Assembly (NCBI GenBank): GCA_028751875.1
Contig: CM054141.1
Coordinates: 49,537,516 to 49,601,515, forward strand
Direction: 5' to 3'
DNA from: Rapana venosa
Taxonomy: Eukaryota > Mollusca > Gastropoda > Neogastropoda > Muricidae
DNA length: 64,000 nucleotides
Below, one piece after another: positions 25,671-38,700 of this stretch (the first letter of the stretch is position 1; every line of letters starts with the position of its first letter). A model generated the notes under the pieces. That model made no database searches and was not told where the DNA came from. It saw nothing but the letters and a program-made list of their open reading frames with translations. The translations under genes were made by a program, and so were the position numbers.

Positions 25671-25809
25671 ATGATGATGATGATGATGATGATGATGATC
25701 TTTACTTTTAAAAAAATAACAGATAAGTATGGCATATTTTTTACCCCTATTAGGCCCTAAATGACACAGGGGAGGGAGGAGAGAGGGAGAGAGGAGGGAG
25801 GGAGGGAGG

Positions 25810-25879
<70 letters not shown>

Positions 25880-25990
25880 TGAATAACAGAAAAATGAAAA
25901 ACAGAAAGGAAGAGGCAGAGATAGAAAAAGACGCGCAGAGACAGACAGATCTACAGAAACAGACAAACTGAGAGACAGACAAGCAGAGAG

Positions 25991-26035
<45 letters not shown>

Positions 26036-26040
26036 GAGAC
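25671..26040. repeat. (GAT)n, (GA)n and (ACAG)n tracts
   Basis: GAT units at 25671-25700, GGGA/GA at 25769-25880, and ACAG units at 25990-26036. Confidence 0.9.
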
Positions 26041-26529
26041 ATTAATTTATAGAAGCCGACAGACAGAGAGACATTGATTTACAGACTGGGCAAACAGTGA
26101 AGGAAGCGGCATTCCCAGCAGGCAGGGAGGGAGGGCATTGCGGTCAACGGGGCCTTCAACCAACCACACAGCAACGGATGTTTTTCGTCAGCACACCATG
26201 ACGTCAGCAGGCCCCGGAATAACCCCAGTTGCTCGGGGCAAACGTCAGCATCGGGCACAACGACAATCATTGCAAAGCAATGTTATGACACCCTGTCGAG
26301 TGTGTCACAGCCAAACAATGGGATGCTTTCATACATACCCTAGTTTCTATGATTTCACCCTGTATTATAATATTATATTATGCCAGCTTATGAAAATAAA
26401 GATGTCAAATGGTACATGAAACTCCGTGCATACAGGCCATACTATACATACAAAGCAGACCTTCGCTAGACTGGCAGCAGCAGCAAGGCAACTAACAGAA
26501 TAAGGCGCTGCTGCTAGCAGCCCTGCGGG

Positions 26530-26605
26530 GAATGGAGGAAGCTGGTGCAAAATCTTCATTGGTGCCCCCACAGTCCACGGGACTAATGGGTAGGTGAAGG
26601 TGAAG
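26530..26605 (-). repeat. Dispersed repeat, family E (copy 2)
   Basis: The reverse complement gives CTTCACCTTCACCTACCCATT then GGGGCACCAATGAAGATTTTGCA and CAGCTTCCTCCATT, matching 13967-14045. It lies about 170 bases before a family F SINE fragment, so both may belong to one composite element. Confidence 0.55.
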
Positions 26606-26778
26606 CAGCCCTGCCTGCTCGCTCCGCAAGATGCTGCTCCAAAAGAGGATCTGGCCTGGCCCTGTACTGTGCGACCCTAGTAGTGGCCAGGAAGCTCTAT
26701 GCTGAACTTTGAGGACCCTTCTGCTGCCTTCATTGCATGCACGGCGCAACTGTACAGATCACAAGATAAAGTCCCCTC

Positions 26779-26850
26779 TGAAGTAGGAGTATGGCTGCCT
26801 ACATGGCGAGGTACTTTAAAACGGTCATGCACGCAAACTTCTCATCCGGT
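26779..26850 (+). mobile_element. SINE-like element, family F (3' part)
   Basis: GAGTATGGCTGCCTACATGGCGAG then AAAACGGTCATGCACG. This is the segment expected downstream of the part seen at 10085-10365, and its wording is shared with 8590-8635 (reversed) and 31535-31590. Confidence 0.5.
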
Positions 26851-27606
26851 GTACTTCCTCTCTGACAGTGATTCCCAGACGGGATGAATGAGTCCAGAGT
26901 GCACATTGTGGGTGAACCCCCAGGGTGTTAAGCTGGGGAACACGCAACAACAACAACAACAAGATGATGATAAAGTCAGCAACTGTCCAGATGATCAAGT
27001 ATACACTGTCTGTACAGATCCGTATAACTCATGTCGGCGGAGGGTGTGAGGCGGGAAGAGAAGAATACCCGGCCAGCCTGTAGCGCACTTTAGGCTTGGC
27101 CAGCCACTGACTAAAGCAGTTAGGTTTCCCTGGTATCATTCTGCTAGGTAGATTTCTGGACTGATGGGGCGTGATGCACGTACAATCTTTCGCCCACTCT
27201 GATGATATTTCTATTAAATAAGAAAACAATAATACTTTTTTTTTCTCAAAAAAGTAACGAGAGAGAGTTTTTAAAACATTGAAAACCACCACCAAAACCT
27301 CTAGAAGATGTAAAAACGAAAGATCGGATATAACAAAAACAACCAAAAACACATACAAAACAAAAACCACAAAAACAACAACACCCACCCCCCCACCCCC
27401 CCACCCCCCCCTACACACACACACTGGAGGCAGCTAAACTATCTGTACAGGGAGATCTTTGCAATGCCGTGTCACGTGTTGCCATGCTGTCTGAGTGACT
27501 GCTTTTCCTGCAGTAAGCTGTAGCCATGGCGATACAAGACCAGAGAGGGAACATCCCTCCTTACTGACAATCGATAACAGGAAAGAGCACTTAGGGGTCA
27601 GGACTG

Positions 27607-27675
<69 letters not shown>

Positions 27676-27896
27676 AAAAGCATCCATGTTGAAGCAGCGA
27701 GAGAAGAGAGAAAAGTTATAGGGACTGAGCTGATGGTGACTTAAAGTTGTTTTACAAAGCCCCACTTCATGCCTCACCTTCCACCCAAACACACCCCAGT
27801 GTCTCTCTCACCTCCCTAAACGTCATCCTAACAAACTATCACACACGCACCATGCACGCACGCACGCACGCACTCACGCGCGCACGCGCGCGCGCA

Positions 27897-27938
<42 letters not shown>

Positions 27939-27962
27939 TCACTCACTCACTCACTCACTCAC
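27607..27962. repeat. (CT)n, then CACG-CA-CACT compound array
   Basis: (CT)n lies at 27607-27672. ACGC repeats begin at 27855 and pass through GCGCGC into CA and then CACT units at 27938-27962. Confidence 0.9.
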
Positions 27963-29566
27963 TTAGTACTTTTCTTGATTGCACTTATCACGAGTTCCCT
28001 TTACCATACACAAAAAATGTTTCCATCGAAATCCATCACACAAAACAATTATGCGCATATCGCTTTATCAATATTGCAACACAGACCACATCATGCCCCA
28101 CAAGCTTGTCTTGCCATCATAAATGCCATTGCCTGTCGATATGCCATTCAGCAACTTGCAGTAACCGTCACAAAACAACTACACATAATGCTCCTGCTAA
28201 TCATGTGTTGCGTCCAGAGACAGCGTACATAATATGGTGTGCTCTGCAACTTCCAGACTATCAAAACAAGAAAAGATAAACTAGTACACAGTTTATTGTA
28301 TCTTTCAATGACAATGACATTTTTGAGTAAGGACCATGCATGTCTTTGGCCTGACACGACTGGAGTTTCAGCTCCGGAATTAGCAGTCGTCAGAGGTCCT
28401 GGCGGTGGCGTGCGTGCGTGCGTGCGTGCGTGCGTGTGTGTGTGTGCAAGCGCGTGTCTGTGTGTCTGTGCGTGTGTGCGCGTGAATGTATTAACACACT
28501 AGGCCATGATCACGTTGGTACCAGTCAGAACAGATGACTTGTAAGTAAGTGGGGTCATTTCATGGCACTGGTGGTGATACCATAATGACAACTTCCACCG
28601 CCAACACCACTGTGCTCCAACGGCCAGGCAGGCCCGGAGACACATCTCCAACGTCCCCATGCCTATTAGCCTGTCTATAAATAACAGTCTTTAATAGTCA
28701 CCACTATACAGTGACAGAGATTGAGAGGATATTTTACATTCCGAAAGCTGAGGTTTCCAGTTCATAAATGGGTCCTTCCTCCACAGCCGGTTTCTGACAC
28801 GACTTTAAACACTAGGCTCTATGTAGGTATACATAACTGATGACAGTGCAATCGTCAAGTGGATGAGACCATGGATTCCTTATCGTGGTAGTTCTAAAAA
28901 TCACATGTTCAAATCTAGCTTATGCATGATGGGGTTTAAAGGTAAAGAAACGTTTTATCTTTGAGGGTAGTCAGTTATTTCCAGACATGCCACTACCTCA
29001 CTTCATGTACTCCTGTACCCAGAAAATCTAAGTGTTTGTGCACACAAAAACCCTGGTATGAAGTCACTCGAGCCATTGGTGGGCTGCATACAAGGCTTCA
29101 CCAAGAAAACTGCGTTGTGCAGTTGGTACAGCATCTGCTGAGTGAATCCAATATAGACAGAAGTGTTCATATCACGGAAAATCTGAAACTAGACATGTGT
29201 TGACAGTCCACACACAACATAATAATATTATGAAAGCAGGGGCTAGATCACGTTTCAGAATCCCTAAACATCAAAGGCCCTCATTACTGAATTGCCCCTG
29301 ATTCCCCAACATGATCCACCCAGCCTCTTGTTTAGCTTCCTCCCCACAACATAGTCAGTGGCAAATGATGACGTCTGGTCGGAAACCAACAGTCAGGTAT
29401 GTACACTGATAATGGGAGTTCCACACCCAGATCTGCCCAAACTGCACTAATCAAATTAGCAATGTCATCAACATAATCGTGTAACGTCAGCTTCCGGCCC
29501 TTCAACAGAAAAGGGACAGTTACAGAATGGCGCTCGACCTTTTGGCCCAGGTCAGTCCACAACACA

Positions 29567-29586
29567 TGACGTGACGTGTGACGTCA
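29567..29586. promoter_or_regulatory. Triple TGACG cluster with a perfect CRE in intron 1
   Basis: Three TGACG cores lie in 20 bases, ending in the perfect palindrome TGACGTCA (29579-29586). The surrounding sequence is non-repetitive. It could bind CREB/ATF or AP-1 factors; no other support. Confidence 0.3.
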
Positions 29587-30808
29587 TCCAGAGTGCCTCA
29601 TCAGGAAGCTGTGTGCTGTGGTCTAACCATCGCCAAGTGTGGAGGAGTCACTGACAATGGTTACAAAAGCACTGACAGGTGTCAATTATCGCCTTTAGGG
29701 GTACACTTGCCGGAGTTGCTAGGAGACAAGGGCTACGCAAATCCGGTTTGTCACCCCATGATAACAGTCTTTTAGTGTAAATACAGAACATGCACTTAAA
29801 TGTGCGTGTGTGCGTGCGTATGTGTGTGTGTGTGCGCGCGCGCGCGAGCGCCAGTGTGCACGCATGCACTCAAGCACTAGCTAGATTTTTTTTCAAAAAC
29901 AGTTCAGCTTTAAGACCTTCCTGGAGTAAAGCATAGTAAGCCTACACGATAAACTGCCTTGAAATCATCGAAACAATACTGATGATAATAATAATTTATC
30001 AATCATCATCATCGTTATCATCATATTAATGACACCATCAACGATCGGTATGGCCATGTTCTTACTCCACCAATGCAGTACTACACAAAACACGCACGCT
30101 CTCTATCTAAACGGCGCCTGCTGTCGGCTGGATTCTAAACACCATGAGTGAGTGGATCACAGCCGTCTACAGACAGATTAGACACGAACCCTGGAGGCTG
30201 CGATAACCCACAGAGCTTCTGGCAAGATCCAACCAACTACCTGGGAGGGCCAAAAAGAAAATCAACACATACACTGTACACAAGCTTGGCAGTAGAGTTT
30301 ATACCATCTCTTATTATAAACACTACCGTGCAGATCAAATAATGTCTATATTGTGGTTTCCTCTAAACGACGTCTAAAAATAATACGCTCCCTATCCCTC
30401 CTGAGTCAGATATACACTGAACATGCATGCAAGAACACACATATCCCGAACATCCTCCTACCAGTGATTCATTCAGGGCATGTGCGCCAGTGCACTCATG
30501 CGCAGATCACATTGAGGTACGTGCATGCAGACGAGCATAGTATACACACGCACGCGCGCGCGCGCGCATGCACGCACACAATCACATCACACACACATCA
30601 CCTCCACCACCACCACACACCATAAGCAAGCGAAGACGGAAAGTAATAAACAATGGGGGCAAAAGAAAGGCTGTTGCGAGACAGCAGAAGAAATAAATAT
30701 ACCAGTGACAAGACTCAGCAGACAGACTCAGTGATGTATGATTCCCTGGACAAACCCAGAAACCCAGACAGAGAAAAGGCAACAAAACAGGTTGAGAATG
30801 AAGAACGT

Positions 30809-30839
30809 GTGTGTGTGTGTGTGGTGTGTGTGTGTGTGT

Positions 30840-30880
<41 letters not shown>

Positions 30881-30942
30881 TGGGGAGTGGGGGAGGGAGA
30901 AGGGGGAGAGAGAGACAGACAGACAGACAGAGACAGACAAAG
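30809..30942. repeat. (TG)n with GACA tract
   Basis: TG arrays with TGG interruptions at 30809-30878, then GAGA and ACAG units. Confidence 0.9.
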
Positions 30943-31534
30943 CAGCAGACAGAGGATCATCAGTCAAAAGAGGAAAGTAAACTAATGCAAACAAATCGGG
31001 ATCCCAAAATACGGTATCCCAAAATACTCCCACTTTACACTGATTGAAACCTGTCCATTCCCATACCGACTTGGCCGCGTACTCCTTCCTGAGATAGAAC
31101 AGCAAAACTTACGGCTACTCACACGTCACAAAAGACAGATTTTCAGTTTTAACCAGAAAAAAGAAGCCCCCCCCCCCCCCCCCCCCCACCCCCACCAAAA
31201 AAAAAAAAAGGACAAAAAGCATACCACCCCTCCCCTGTAGCTAATGTTTAAAACGTGTAACCAAATTCTAGTATTTTAACTGGCAACATCTCAATGCTGC
31301 TTCGACAGATAAAACAACCACTACATCTTTCACTCATCAGGAACATATGCAAGTTTAAATATATAAAATAAAATTTAAAAAAGAAAAAGAAAAACAAAAA
31401 CAGAGATGATAAAGAAAAAGCACGTGTTTTCACCATTACTGCGTAAGCACATTGACGAACAACATATGGCAGCTGACAGCTTTAAAAAAAAAAAAAAAAA
31501 AAAGTACCATTATCATTCTTGGAATATACCCAAA

Positions 31535-31592
31535 GTCGGAATGCGGCTACCTTAATGGTGGGCAAAAATCGTCGCGAACACAAAAAGCTCAC
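31535..31592 (+). mobile_element. SINE-like element, family F (3' part)
   Basis: GTCGGAATGCGGCTACCTTAATGGTGGGCAAAAATCGTCGCG matches the other family F 3' fragments in order, with substitutions. Confidence 0.45.
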
Positions 31593-31782
31593 CGTTGGTG
31601 AACCTGGAAGCTCTGCTCGAGGAACAAAGAAAACAATTTCTTAGTATGTTTACTCCAAACACCCCTTCAGAAACAGAAAGTTCACAACCCTGGGGGTTTG
31701 GGGCTGGTGGGTTTGTTTTTTTGCGGTTTAGGTAGAGAGTGCGAGAGGCAAACGCACACACAACGCGCGCGCGTGCGCGCGC

Positions 31783-31977
31783 ACCCCCCCCCCCCCCCCC
31801 CCACACACACACACATCACAATCCACCAACACACACACACCACATCCACATCCACCCACACACATACATACCACATTCACACACACTAACACTAACACAC
31901 CACATTCACACACACTAACACACCACATTCACACACACATACCACATTCACACACCCACACACACCACATTCACACA

Positions 31978-32016
<39 letters not shown>

Positions 32017-32101
32017 GTGAAAATCCATACACAATACACACACACACACTCACACCACATTCACACACACACATACCACATTCACACACTCACACACACC
32101 A

Positions 32102-32145
<44 letters not shown>

Positions 32146-32362
32146 GGTGAGAAATCCATACACAACACACACACACACACACAGGAGTTTTTTTGCCAAG
32201 TTTTTCGAGATTTTTTTTTTTTTTAACACCACATCCACATCTCCCGGGTTTTTTTGGGGGGGTTTGTTGGGTTTTTTTGGAGGGGGAGGGGGCGTCTAAT
32301 ATCACTAAAAGTGAACAGACGTAAAATTGAAGTCAACAACAACACACAGGGAGGGGTGAGAA

Positions 32363-32415
<53 letters not shown>

Positions 32416-32470
32416 ACAGGGAGGGGTGAGAAATCCATACACGAAAACAACACTGCAGAGCAGACAGCAA
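31783..32470. repeat. Composite CA-array block with a repeated AGGGAGGGGTGA linker
   Basis: CA arrays with CACATTCACACA variants alternate with a linker CAGGGAGGGGTGAGAAATCC found at about 32009, 32142 (shortened), 32347 and 32417. A family D retroelement tail is embedded at 32294-32350. Confidence 0.8.
32294..32350 (+). mobile_element. Dispersed repeat, family D, (CAA)n tail (copy 1)
   Basis: GTCTAATATCACT...GTGAACAGACGT...TTGAAG is followed by a short CAA repeat and CA. Near-identical to 59498-59557. Looks like the 3' end of a non-LTR element or SINE. Confidence 0.6.
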
Positions 32471-33562
32471 GAGTCACGTACACCAGTGCTTTTATAACGC
32501 ATCATTTTGCCCAAACAATGCGGCAGTACAGCAGAAATATAGCTTTACAGACTGCAACATACACAGGAAACTAGAAAAGCCCCTCAGTGGTTTGCTAATA
32601 ACAAAAGGGGAGTGAATTGTAAACGCAGATGACAGTGAGCCCTTAAAATTGTCTTTCCCTGTCGCGACATCGGATGGCACTTTAGAAAAGGACAAAGGAT
32701 GTTAATAACTCGAAGTAGGGATTAACGTTACAATCAGCCAGAAATAAATCCAAATCATGAAGCCATAGATTCCGAACCTAGGGATCAGGTCCGGGCGCCA
32801 AAAGTAGGCGTGGTTTATCTCAGTGACAGAAAGAGAGGCTGCACATAGGGGCTGCTTGTCTGTTATGTAACGTCAGCTGTGCCTCAGTTCACCTGTTATT
32901 TTCTTAATAAACGCCAACAGCTACATTTTTTAAATGCAAAGATTATAATAATATATTTTTAAAAAATAACAGTAATGCATGTTGATTTTTAACTCCGTGA
33001 GAACTATTTCCAGTCAGTGCCAGAAATCTGAGATAATTTCACAGCATTGCGCCCTCGACCGTTGCAGTTGGAAAAGCAAGACGCATGTGCGTGGGCCGCA
33101 GAGTGCAGAGTTAGGGCGTGACGTCCTCCCAGGTCACCCCATGTGAGACATTTGTTGCTAATTTTCTGGAAATCCAGAGCGCATTTTGGCCTGTATAATT
33201 ACACTCCTGTTATGCCTTACCTCTAAATGCCAAACAGATGCTGTGCTCCAAAAAAATTTTTTAAAAGGATGACTCTAATAATCCGGTGACTAGAACCGAG
33301 GTTATGCATTTCCAGAAAGAGAGACAGACTGGCAAAGAGAATGGAAAGGTAGAAGAACAGAATGCCCAGACAGGCACACCATTTTCTAAAATAACTTGGG
33401 GCGTGCTGAAGATTGGTTGATTAGGATTTAAAGCCCCGAGTAAAGAAAACAGTCTGTTCCGACTTATATACGTTTAGTTCTACAATTTAGATGAAGTATT
33501 GAAGTATTTGGTGGGGTTTTTTTCCCCATTAAAACAGTTATTCAGCACAGCTTTCCCAAGAG

Positions 33563-33727
33563 AAGAGAGAGGGTTGTGTGTGTGTGTGTGTGTGTTGTGT
33601 GTGGTGTGGGGTGGGGGGGGGGGGGGGGTCCTAGTTTTGATCAGATAACGTGAACACCTGTTTCAGGGCTGTTTTCACGGTACTGGTATCAACAACAGAA
33701 TGGGCTGAGGCAGATATTCAGGTGCGT

Positions 33728-33759
<32 letters not shown>

Positions 33760-33762
33760 ACC
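33563..33762. repeat. (TG)n, poly-G and poly-C runs
   Basis: TG at 33575-33610, a G-run at 33612-33628 and a C-run at 33730-33760. Confidence 0.9.
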
Positions 33763-33914
33763 TCTCGTGTTCGCACACGTGCATGAACGAGAATGTTTTT
33801 TCCCCATGATGATCACAAAAATCTGCCCAATGAAAATAGTTCGGTGGCTTTGGTTTTAATTTTGGTCGTGCTCTCCATGACAAGAATGTAAATAATTATG
33901 CCTTATGGCACAAC

Positions 33915-33918
<4 letters not shown>

Positions 33919-33998
<80 letters not shown>

Positions 33999-34031
33999 CA
34001 CAACGAGAGAGAGAGAGAGAGAGAGAGGGGG
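33919..34031. repeat. (GA)n microsatellite
   Basis: GA array over 110 bases with one CACAACGA interruption. Confidence 0.95.
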
Positions 34032-34985
34032 GGTGGTCACGGTCTGTGAAGACGAAGAATATCGGGTATGCAAATGCCAACGTGTGGCACAGGCACTGAG
34101 TGCAATGATGTAAACGTTAGCTACTTCTTTCTGACAAAGACTACAGCAGCGGGAGGCCCCAGTTTGATACAGATCCAGCATGTCTGCAAAATGCATCAAG
34201 CTGCACGGGGCAAACACGGGCTGTTTACGTTACAGTTACGCCTGCAGTTTCACTTCTCTGTTGGTTTTCATGGCGTACATCCAGGTCAATGTAACATCAG
34301 CCTCTATCATTCTGCAAACACCAGCCATTCAAGCAGTATTCCAGGCGTTATTCCAATCCGTTACACCGGTTTCGTAGGGTTTACCTAGCTCCACAAAGTA
34401 AACTTCACGATACATATCGCTGATTTTTAAGATACTTTGATACATTCTATTTTGCTTCCTGGCGCCATTCCAAAATCAATGTGTCAAACCAGCTCACAGG
34501 GTGTAATTCAAATCGATTTGACACCTGTGACTTTCACTAGCATTTGAATGACATTCTAGGAGTAAAGTAAGGCCTTCATTCCATTACATTGCACTTGCTC
34601 TTATTGGGTGATCACTTCAATCCTGTATGACACAGGCAGACTTTTAGAACTACATTCTGTCTTACCGATTTTTAAGTGAAGAATTCAGGTATCGTCGCAT
34701 CAGCTGTTATAGGAAAAAAAAGGTTCTGGCATGTAACATAAGCTGAAAAATAACGGCGAAACGGTGGTCTGATACATCCGCTTTTACCATGGAATTCAAA
34801 CATGTAAACAGCAGCGTTTCGGGTGAAAAACGGAGAGTACGGTCTAAGTGCATTCACTCTGGCTTTCAGGGTGACATCTGGATAGAATTAACATACTTCT
34901 GCGCCTGAAATTCCCGCCAATCACCTCCCCCATCCCCCACCCCCTCTCTCAGTATCTCTCTTTCTCCGTTGCCAGGAGGGCGTTG

Positions 34986-35040
34986 CCCCCCCCCCCCCCC
35001 CCCCTTTTTTTTTCTTGGGGGGTGGGGGGGGGGGGGGGGG
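34986..35040. repeat. Poly-C, poly-T and poly-G mirror-like tract
   Basis: A C-run (34986-35004), a T-run, then a G-run (35020-35040), able to pair with the C-run. Confidence 0.85.
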
Positions 35041-35298
35041 CCACTACTCTCATCACCTTCCACTTCCTCCACTTTGACCTTGTTGCCGTCTTTTGTTTGT
35101 TCCTGCTTGCCTGTATTTTGTTTTTCTACAAGAGTGGGAAGGAGGGGTCCCCCCCACAAAAAACACAACAAAAAACAACCAAAACAAACAAACCTTACAA
35201 ACTTATGTACGAAACAACTTCGTAAATATAGCTATAGGTTCTTTTATGTGCACTAATTGCATTTGGCATAACTTCATCCAAAAAAAACCCTTTTTTTC

Positions 35299-35360
<62 letters not shown>
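35299..35360 (+). repeat. Longest poly-G run (about 61 G)
   Basis: Uninterrupted G over about 61 bases. True length is uncertain because such runs are hard to sequence. Confidence 0.85.
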
Positions 35361-35361
<1 letters not shown>

Positions 35362-35545
35362 GAATCAGCCACACAAATGCATAGGGTCTTGTGGAAGGAA
35401 AGAAAAACCACCACCACTAATAACAACAACAAAAAGCTTGAAGTGAGATTTTATATTCAAACCACTGACTTCTTGCCATCTTTGCACCTGTGCTACTTTC
35501 TAAGCTAGAATGCTTGTAGCCATTTAATAGTGGTGAAACAGGGGC

Positions 35546-35548
<3 letters not shown>

Positions 35549-35599
<51 letters not shown>

Positions 35600-35757
35600 G
35601 AGTGAGTGATTGCATTTGTTAACACTAATGTGATTGGCCCGGCGCCCACGTTTTAATCTGATTGGCTGCAAGTCTGGTTGACAGCAGCTGTTAGCGGTAT
35701 TGTGATTGGTTTGCGTGCTCATGCTTTAACCTGACGAGCTGCAAATGGTATGGTGAT

Positions 35758-35805
<48 letters not shown>

Positions 35806-36001
35806 CCCCCCCCCCCACCCCCAAAAAAAAAGCAAATAAATAAATAAGAATAGTCATGGTGAGAAGTGACTAGATGCCAGAATGTCTACAATAATGGCTG
35901 AATCAGCGGTTACAATTGAGCAGTTTTTGCTATAGTACCTACATACATACATACACAAATATATATATATATATAATATATATATATATTATATATATAA
36001 T

Positions 36002-36080
<79 letters not shown>
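35549..36080. repeat. (GA)n, (TG)n, (AT)n and (GA)n cluster
   Basis: GA at 35549-35596, TG at 35761-35804, AT at 35959-36000 and GA at 36003-36079. Confidence 0.9.
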
Positions 36081-36081
<1 letters not shown>

Positions 36082-36163
36082 GATGTCTCCATGCCAAGAC
36101 TGCTCAGTGCTTTCCTCCCTTGTTGTTATAGTTCTTCTCCGTGGTGGTTTGCTGTGTGATATT

Positions 36164-36335
36164 GGTTGTTGCTGTTTTTGTTGTCTTTTCTGTTGTTGTT
36201 TTGTTTGGGGTTTGTTTGGTTTGGTTTTTTTGTATCAATGCTGTTGCTGTTTTTGTTGTCTTTTCTGTTGTTGTTTTTGTTTGGGGTTTGTTTGTTTGTT
36301 TGGGTTTTTTGTATCAATGCTGTTGCTGTTTTTGC
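36164..36335. repeat. Tandem repeat, unit about 75 bp, about 2.3 copies
   Basis: GCTGTTTTTGTTGTCTTTTC, then GTTTGGGGTTTG and TTTTTTTGTATCAATGCTGTT, repeated. It is T/G-rich and stays open in all plus frames because stop codons are rare in it. Not a gene. Confidence 0.8.
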
Positions 36336-36579
36336 GTTCGCTGCTGATGGCTCTTTAAAGACGATGATAAAAACTGATCTGGTCACATGAGAACCCCTTT
36401 ACTCTCTACTCTCCCCCCCCCCCCTCCCCCCCAACACTCACCCACCGCTTGCTCTCTGCTTCTCTTCCCTGTCGTAATTTAACCAAAATGTCAGTGTCAC
36501 TCAGTGTCACACTCTTATCAACAAACAGAATTCTTTGACGCAAGCAACAGACGGCTGATGGGGGCAAAAAAACTAGAAA

Positions 36580-36580
<1 letters not shown>

Positions 36581-36673
<93 letters not shown>

Positions 36674-36686
36674 GGCAGGCAGGCAG
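36581..36686. repeat. (GA)n-(ACAG)n-(GGCA)n compound
   Basis: A graded array passing from GA to ACAG to GGCA units. Confidence 0.95.
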
Positions 36687-37008
36687 AGATAAAAGGAAAA
36701 TATCTGCGCCGCAAATAACCAAGGCACTGACAGACAGAGAGATTAACAAAACGCCCACGGATCACCTAAAAGGCTGCCAGACTGATTGTTAAGACAGGGT
36801 TTAGAAATCAACAAACACACGACGCAAGCAAATAACAACAACAACAAACAAACATACACACACACACACACAAGGAAAAAAAATTCTCCCCAAACAAGAT
36901 AAACACATAAAAATGGCAAAATATTGATTTTTTTTATAAAAATAACGAAAAGGTCAAATTAAAAACAAGACCATTAATACCCCCACGAAAACAAAACAAA
37001 AAGTTGCG

Positions 37009-37042
37009 CGTGCGCGCGCGCGGGCACACACACACACATATA

Positions 37043-37094
<52 letters not shown>

Positions 37095-37106
37095 TATACA
37101 CACACA
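37009..37106. repeat. (GC)n-(CA)n compound
   Basis: TGCGCGCGCG then CACACA with ATATACAAA breaks. Only short A/C-rich sequence surrounds it. Confidence 0.9.
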
Positions 37107-37424
37107 ACGACATCACCAACACTCCGAAAGAAACAACCCACGTAAACAGCAACAACAGAAAGCAACAACAGAAAACTCAAACAGAAACACACACACAAAA
37201 ACAAAAGGCCAAACACAAAGCAAGCAACGAACCGACGCACCACAGGTGCACAAGACAGACAGACAGGCGAAAGGCGCTGACACAAAAGGCTTTCTCCTCT
37301 TATCGCCTGTACCAGGTACAGTTCCTAAGATAGCAGACCCAAGATAATTATGTGGGTGGCAGAAAACGGTTAAGTCTGGCACTGACGAGAGATAGGCAGA
37401 GAGTGCTCTGGGAGACAAGCCCTA

Positions 37425-37502
37425 GTAGAGACGCAGCGGCCAATCACTTCTAGACAGGGGATTCCATGACCATGAGGCAAGCGTTCGAGTCCCGGATTCT
37501 GA
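37425..37502 (+). mobile_element. tRNA-derived SINE head
   Basis: GACGCAGCGGCCAATCACTTC resembles a decayed A-box arm, and GCGTTCGAGTCCCGG is a good B box about 45 bases downstream. No tail or second copy was recognised. Confidence 0.5.
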
Positions 37503-37799
37503 CTGATGGAGAAAAGAATGTTGTCAGATCAAGAAAAGCGTGGGAGGGAGGGAAGGAGGGAGACAGCTGTAAATGCGTACATCAAATGTGCAAGCAAGAT
37601 GTCAGGATTCTTTCCTAGTCGATACAAAAAGCTTATACCTTTCCCTCCCACCATCCCCCGCCCTCCAGTATACATACTGATAAGCATGTCACCACGACCA
37701 CGGGGAGAGGGGGGGGGGGGAGTATCCTGTTTTTTCATTGTGTGGTTCGGCCATTGACAGTAAGCAAAGATCTGTAGAAAGCAATTCAAATTGCTTGTT

Positions 37800-37834
<35 letters not shown>

Positions 37835-38439
37835 CAAAGAGGGTGGACGTGGTATTGTTTGCTTGTGGTGAGAGTGGTAGTGGTGTTTTTTTCGTTTTTT
37901 TCTTTAAAGGGGGAGGGTGGTTTTTGTGTTTTGGGGGGGAGGGGGTTTCAGGGCAGGGAAGGGGGGGGGGGGGGGGGTTGTTAAGTTTTTGTGTCTGCAC
38001 TAGCTAGCTTGCTTACTTTATTTTTTTTAAACTGACACGCAATTAAAATGTTCCGTGGTGTTTTGTTGTTGTTGAGCTTTTTTCTTTTATCTTTTATCAA
38101 ACCATTATCAAGTAATCGATGATTTCTGTCACTCTGACATACTACTATTGCACTGTGTTGTGCTCTACCTGTTTCATGACCACCTGTGGCAGACTTTTTG
38201 CTGGATTTGGGTCTCATCTCTTCGTGAGAATACCAGTCCTTATACTGCAGTACTTCTGATTTTCCTCCTTGTCTCTGTGAATCTGTCGTCTGCCAGTAGA
38301 CAGAACTTCATTACAGAAGTTTACCATGGCCAACTTTCTTGCTGCCTTCAGTGGGGGGTTTTACGAGCGCTAGCGCTTAACACGTGCTGTACACCAGATC
38401 TCAATTTTCAGCCGAAAGACTAGCAGCCAGGTAGGTCAC

Positions 38440-38545
38440 TATGAAAGCCAGGAGGTTGAAATGGAAGCGGAAAATATTGTGGTTTGGAACCACAAGCCTC
38501 ACGATAACCAGACAGATGCGTTAACCGCAAGCCACTCGTGAGCTA
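38440..38545 (-). mobile_element. tRNA-derived SINE head (decayed)
   Basis: On the minus strand GAGTGGCTTGCGGTTAACGC resembles a tRNA D-arm/A box, and GTGGTTCCAAACC a damaged B box about 45 bases on. Confidence 0.4.
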
Positions 38546-38700
38546 ATACCCGAATATACCTTGGACAAAGAAGTGATGATGCTGTCACAAGATCTGAAAT
38601 AAAACCAGACACACTGAACACATTCCCAGTGAACAAGAGCACCATCATCACCCTCAGAATAGCAGGCTCATGGTCATCCCTGGGAATATCTGCTAAGCAT

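Noticed and set aside
26492..26749. An 85-codon minus-strand frame in non-repetitive DNA
   Set aside because: It spans the family E repeat and adjoining SINE-like sequence, so it is more likely repeat-derived than a gene.
28856..28925. A decayed SINE head with TGTTCAAATCT as B box
   Set aside because: The A box is not convincing and no other copy exists in the window.
31783..32470. A CRISPR-like array of linkers and spacers
   Set aside because: The spacers are CA microsatellite, the linkers are few and uneven, and the genome is eukaryotic.
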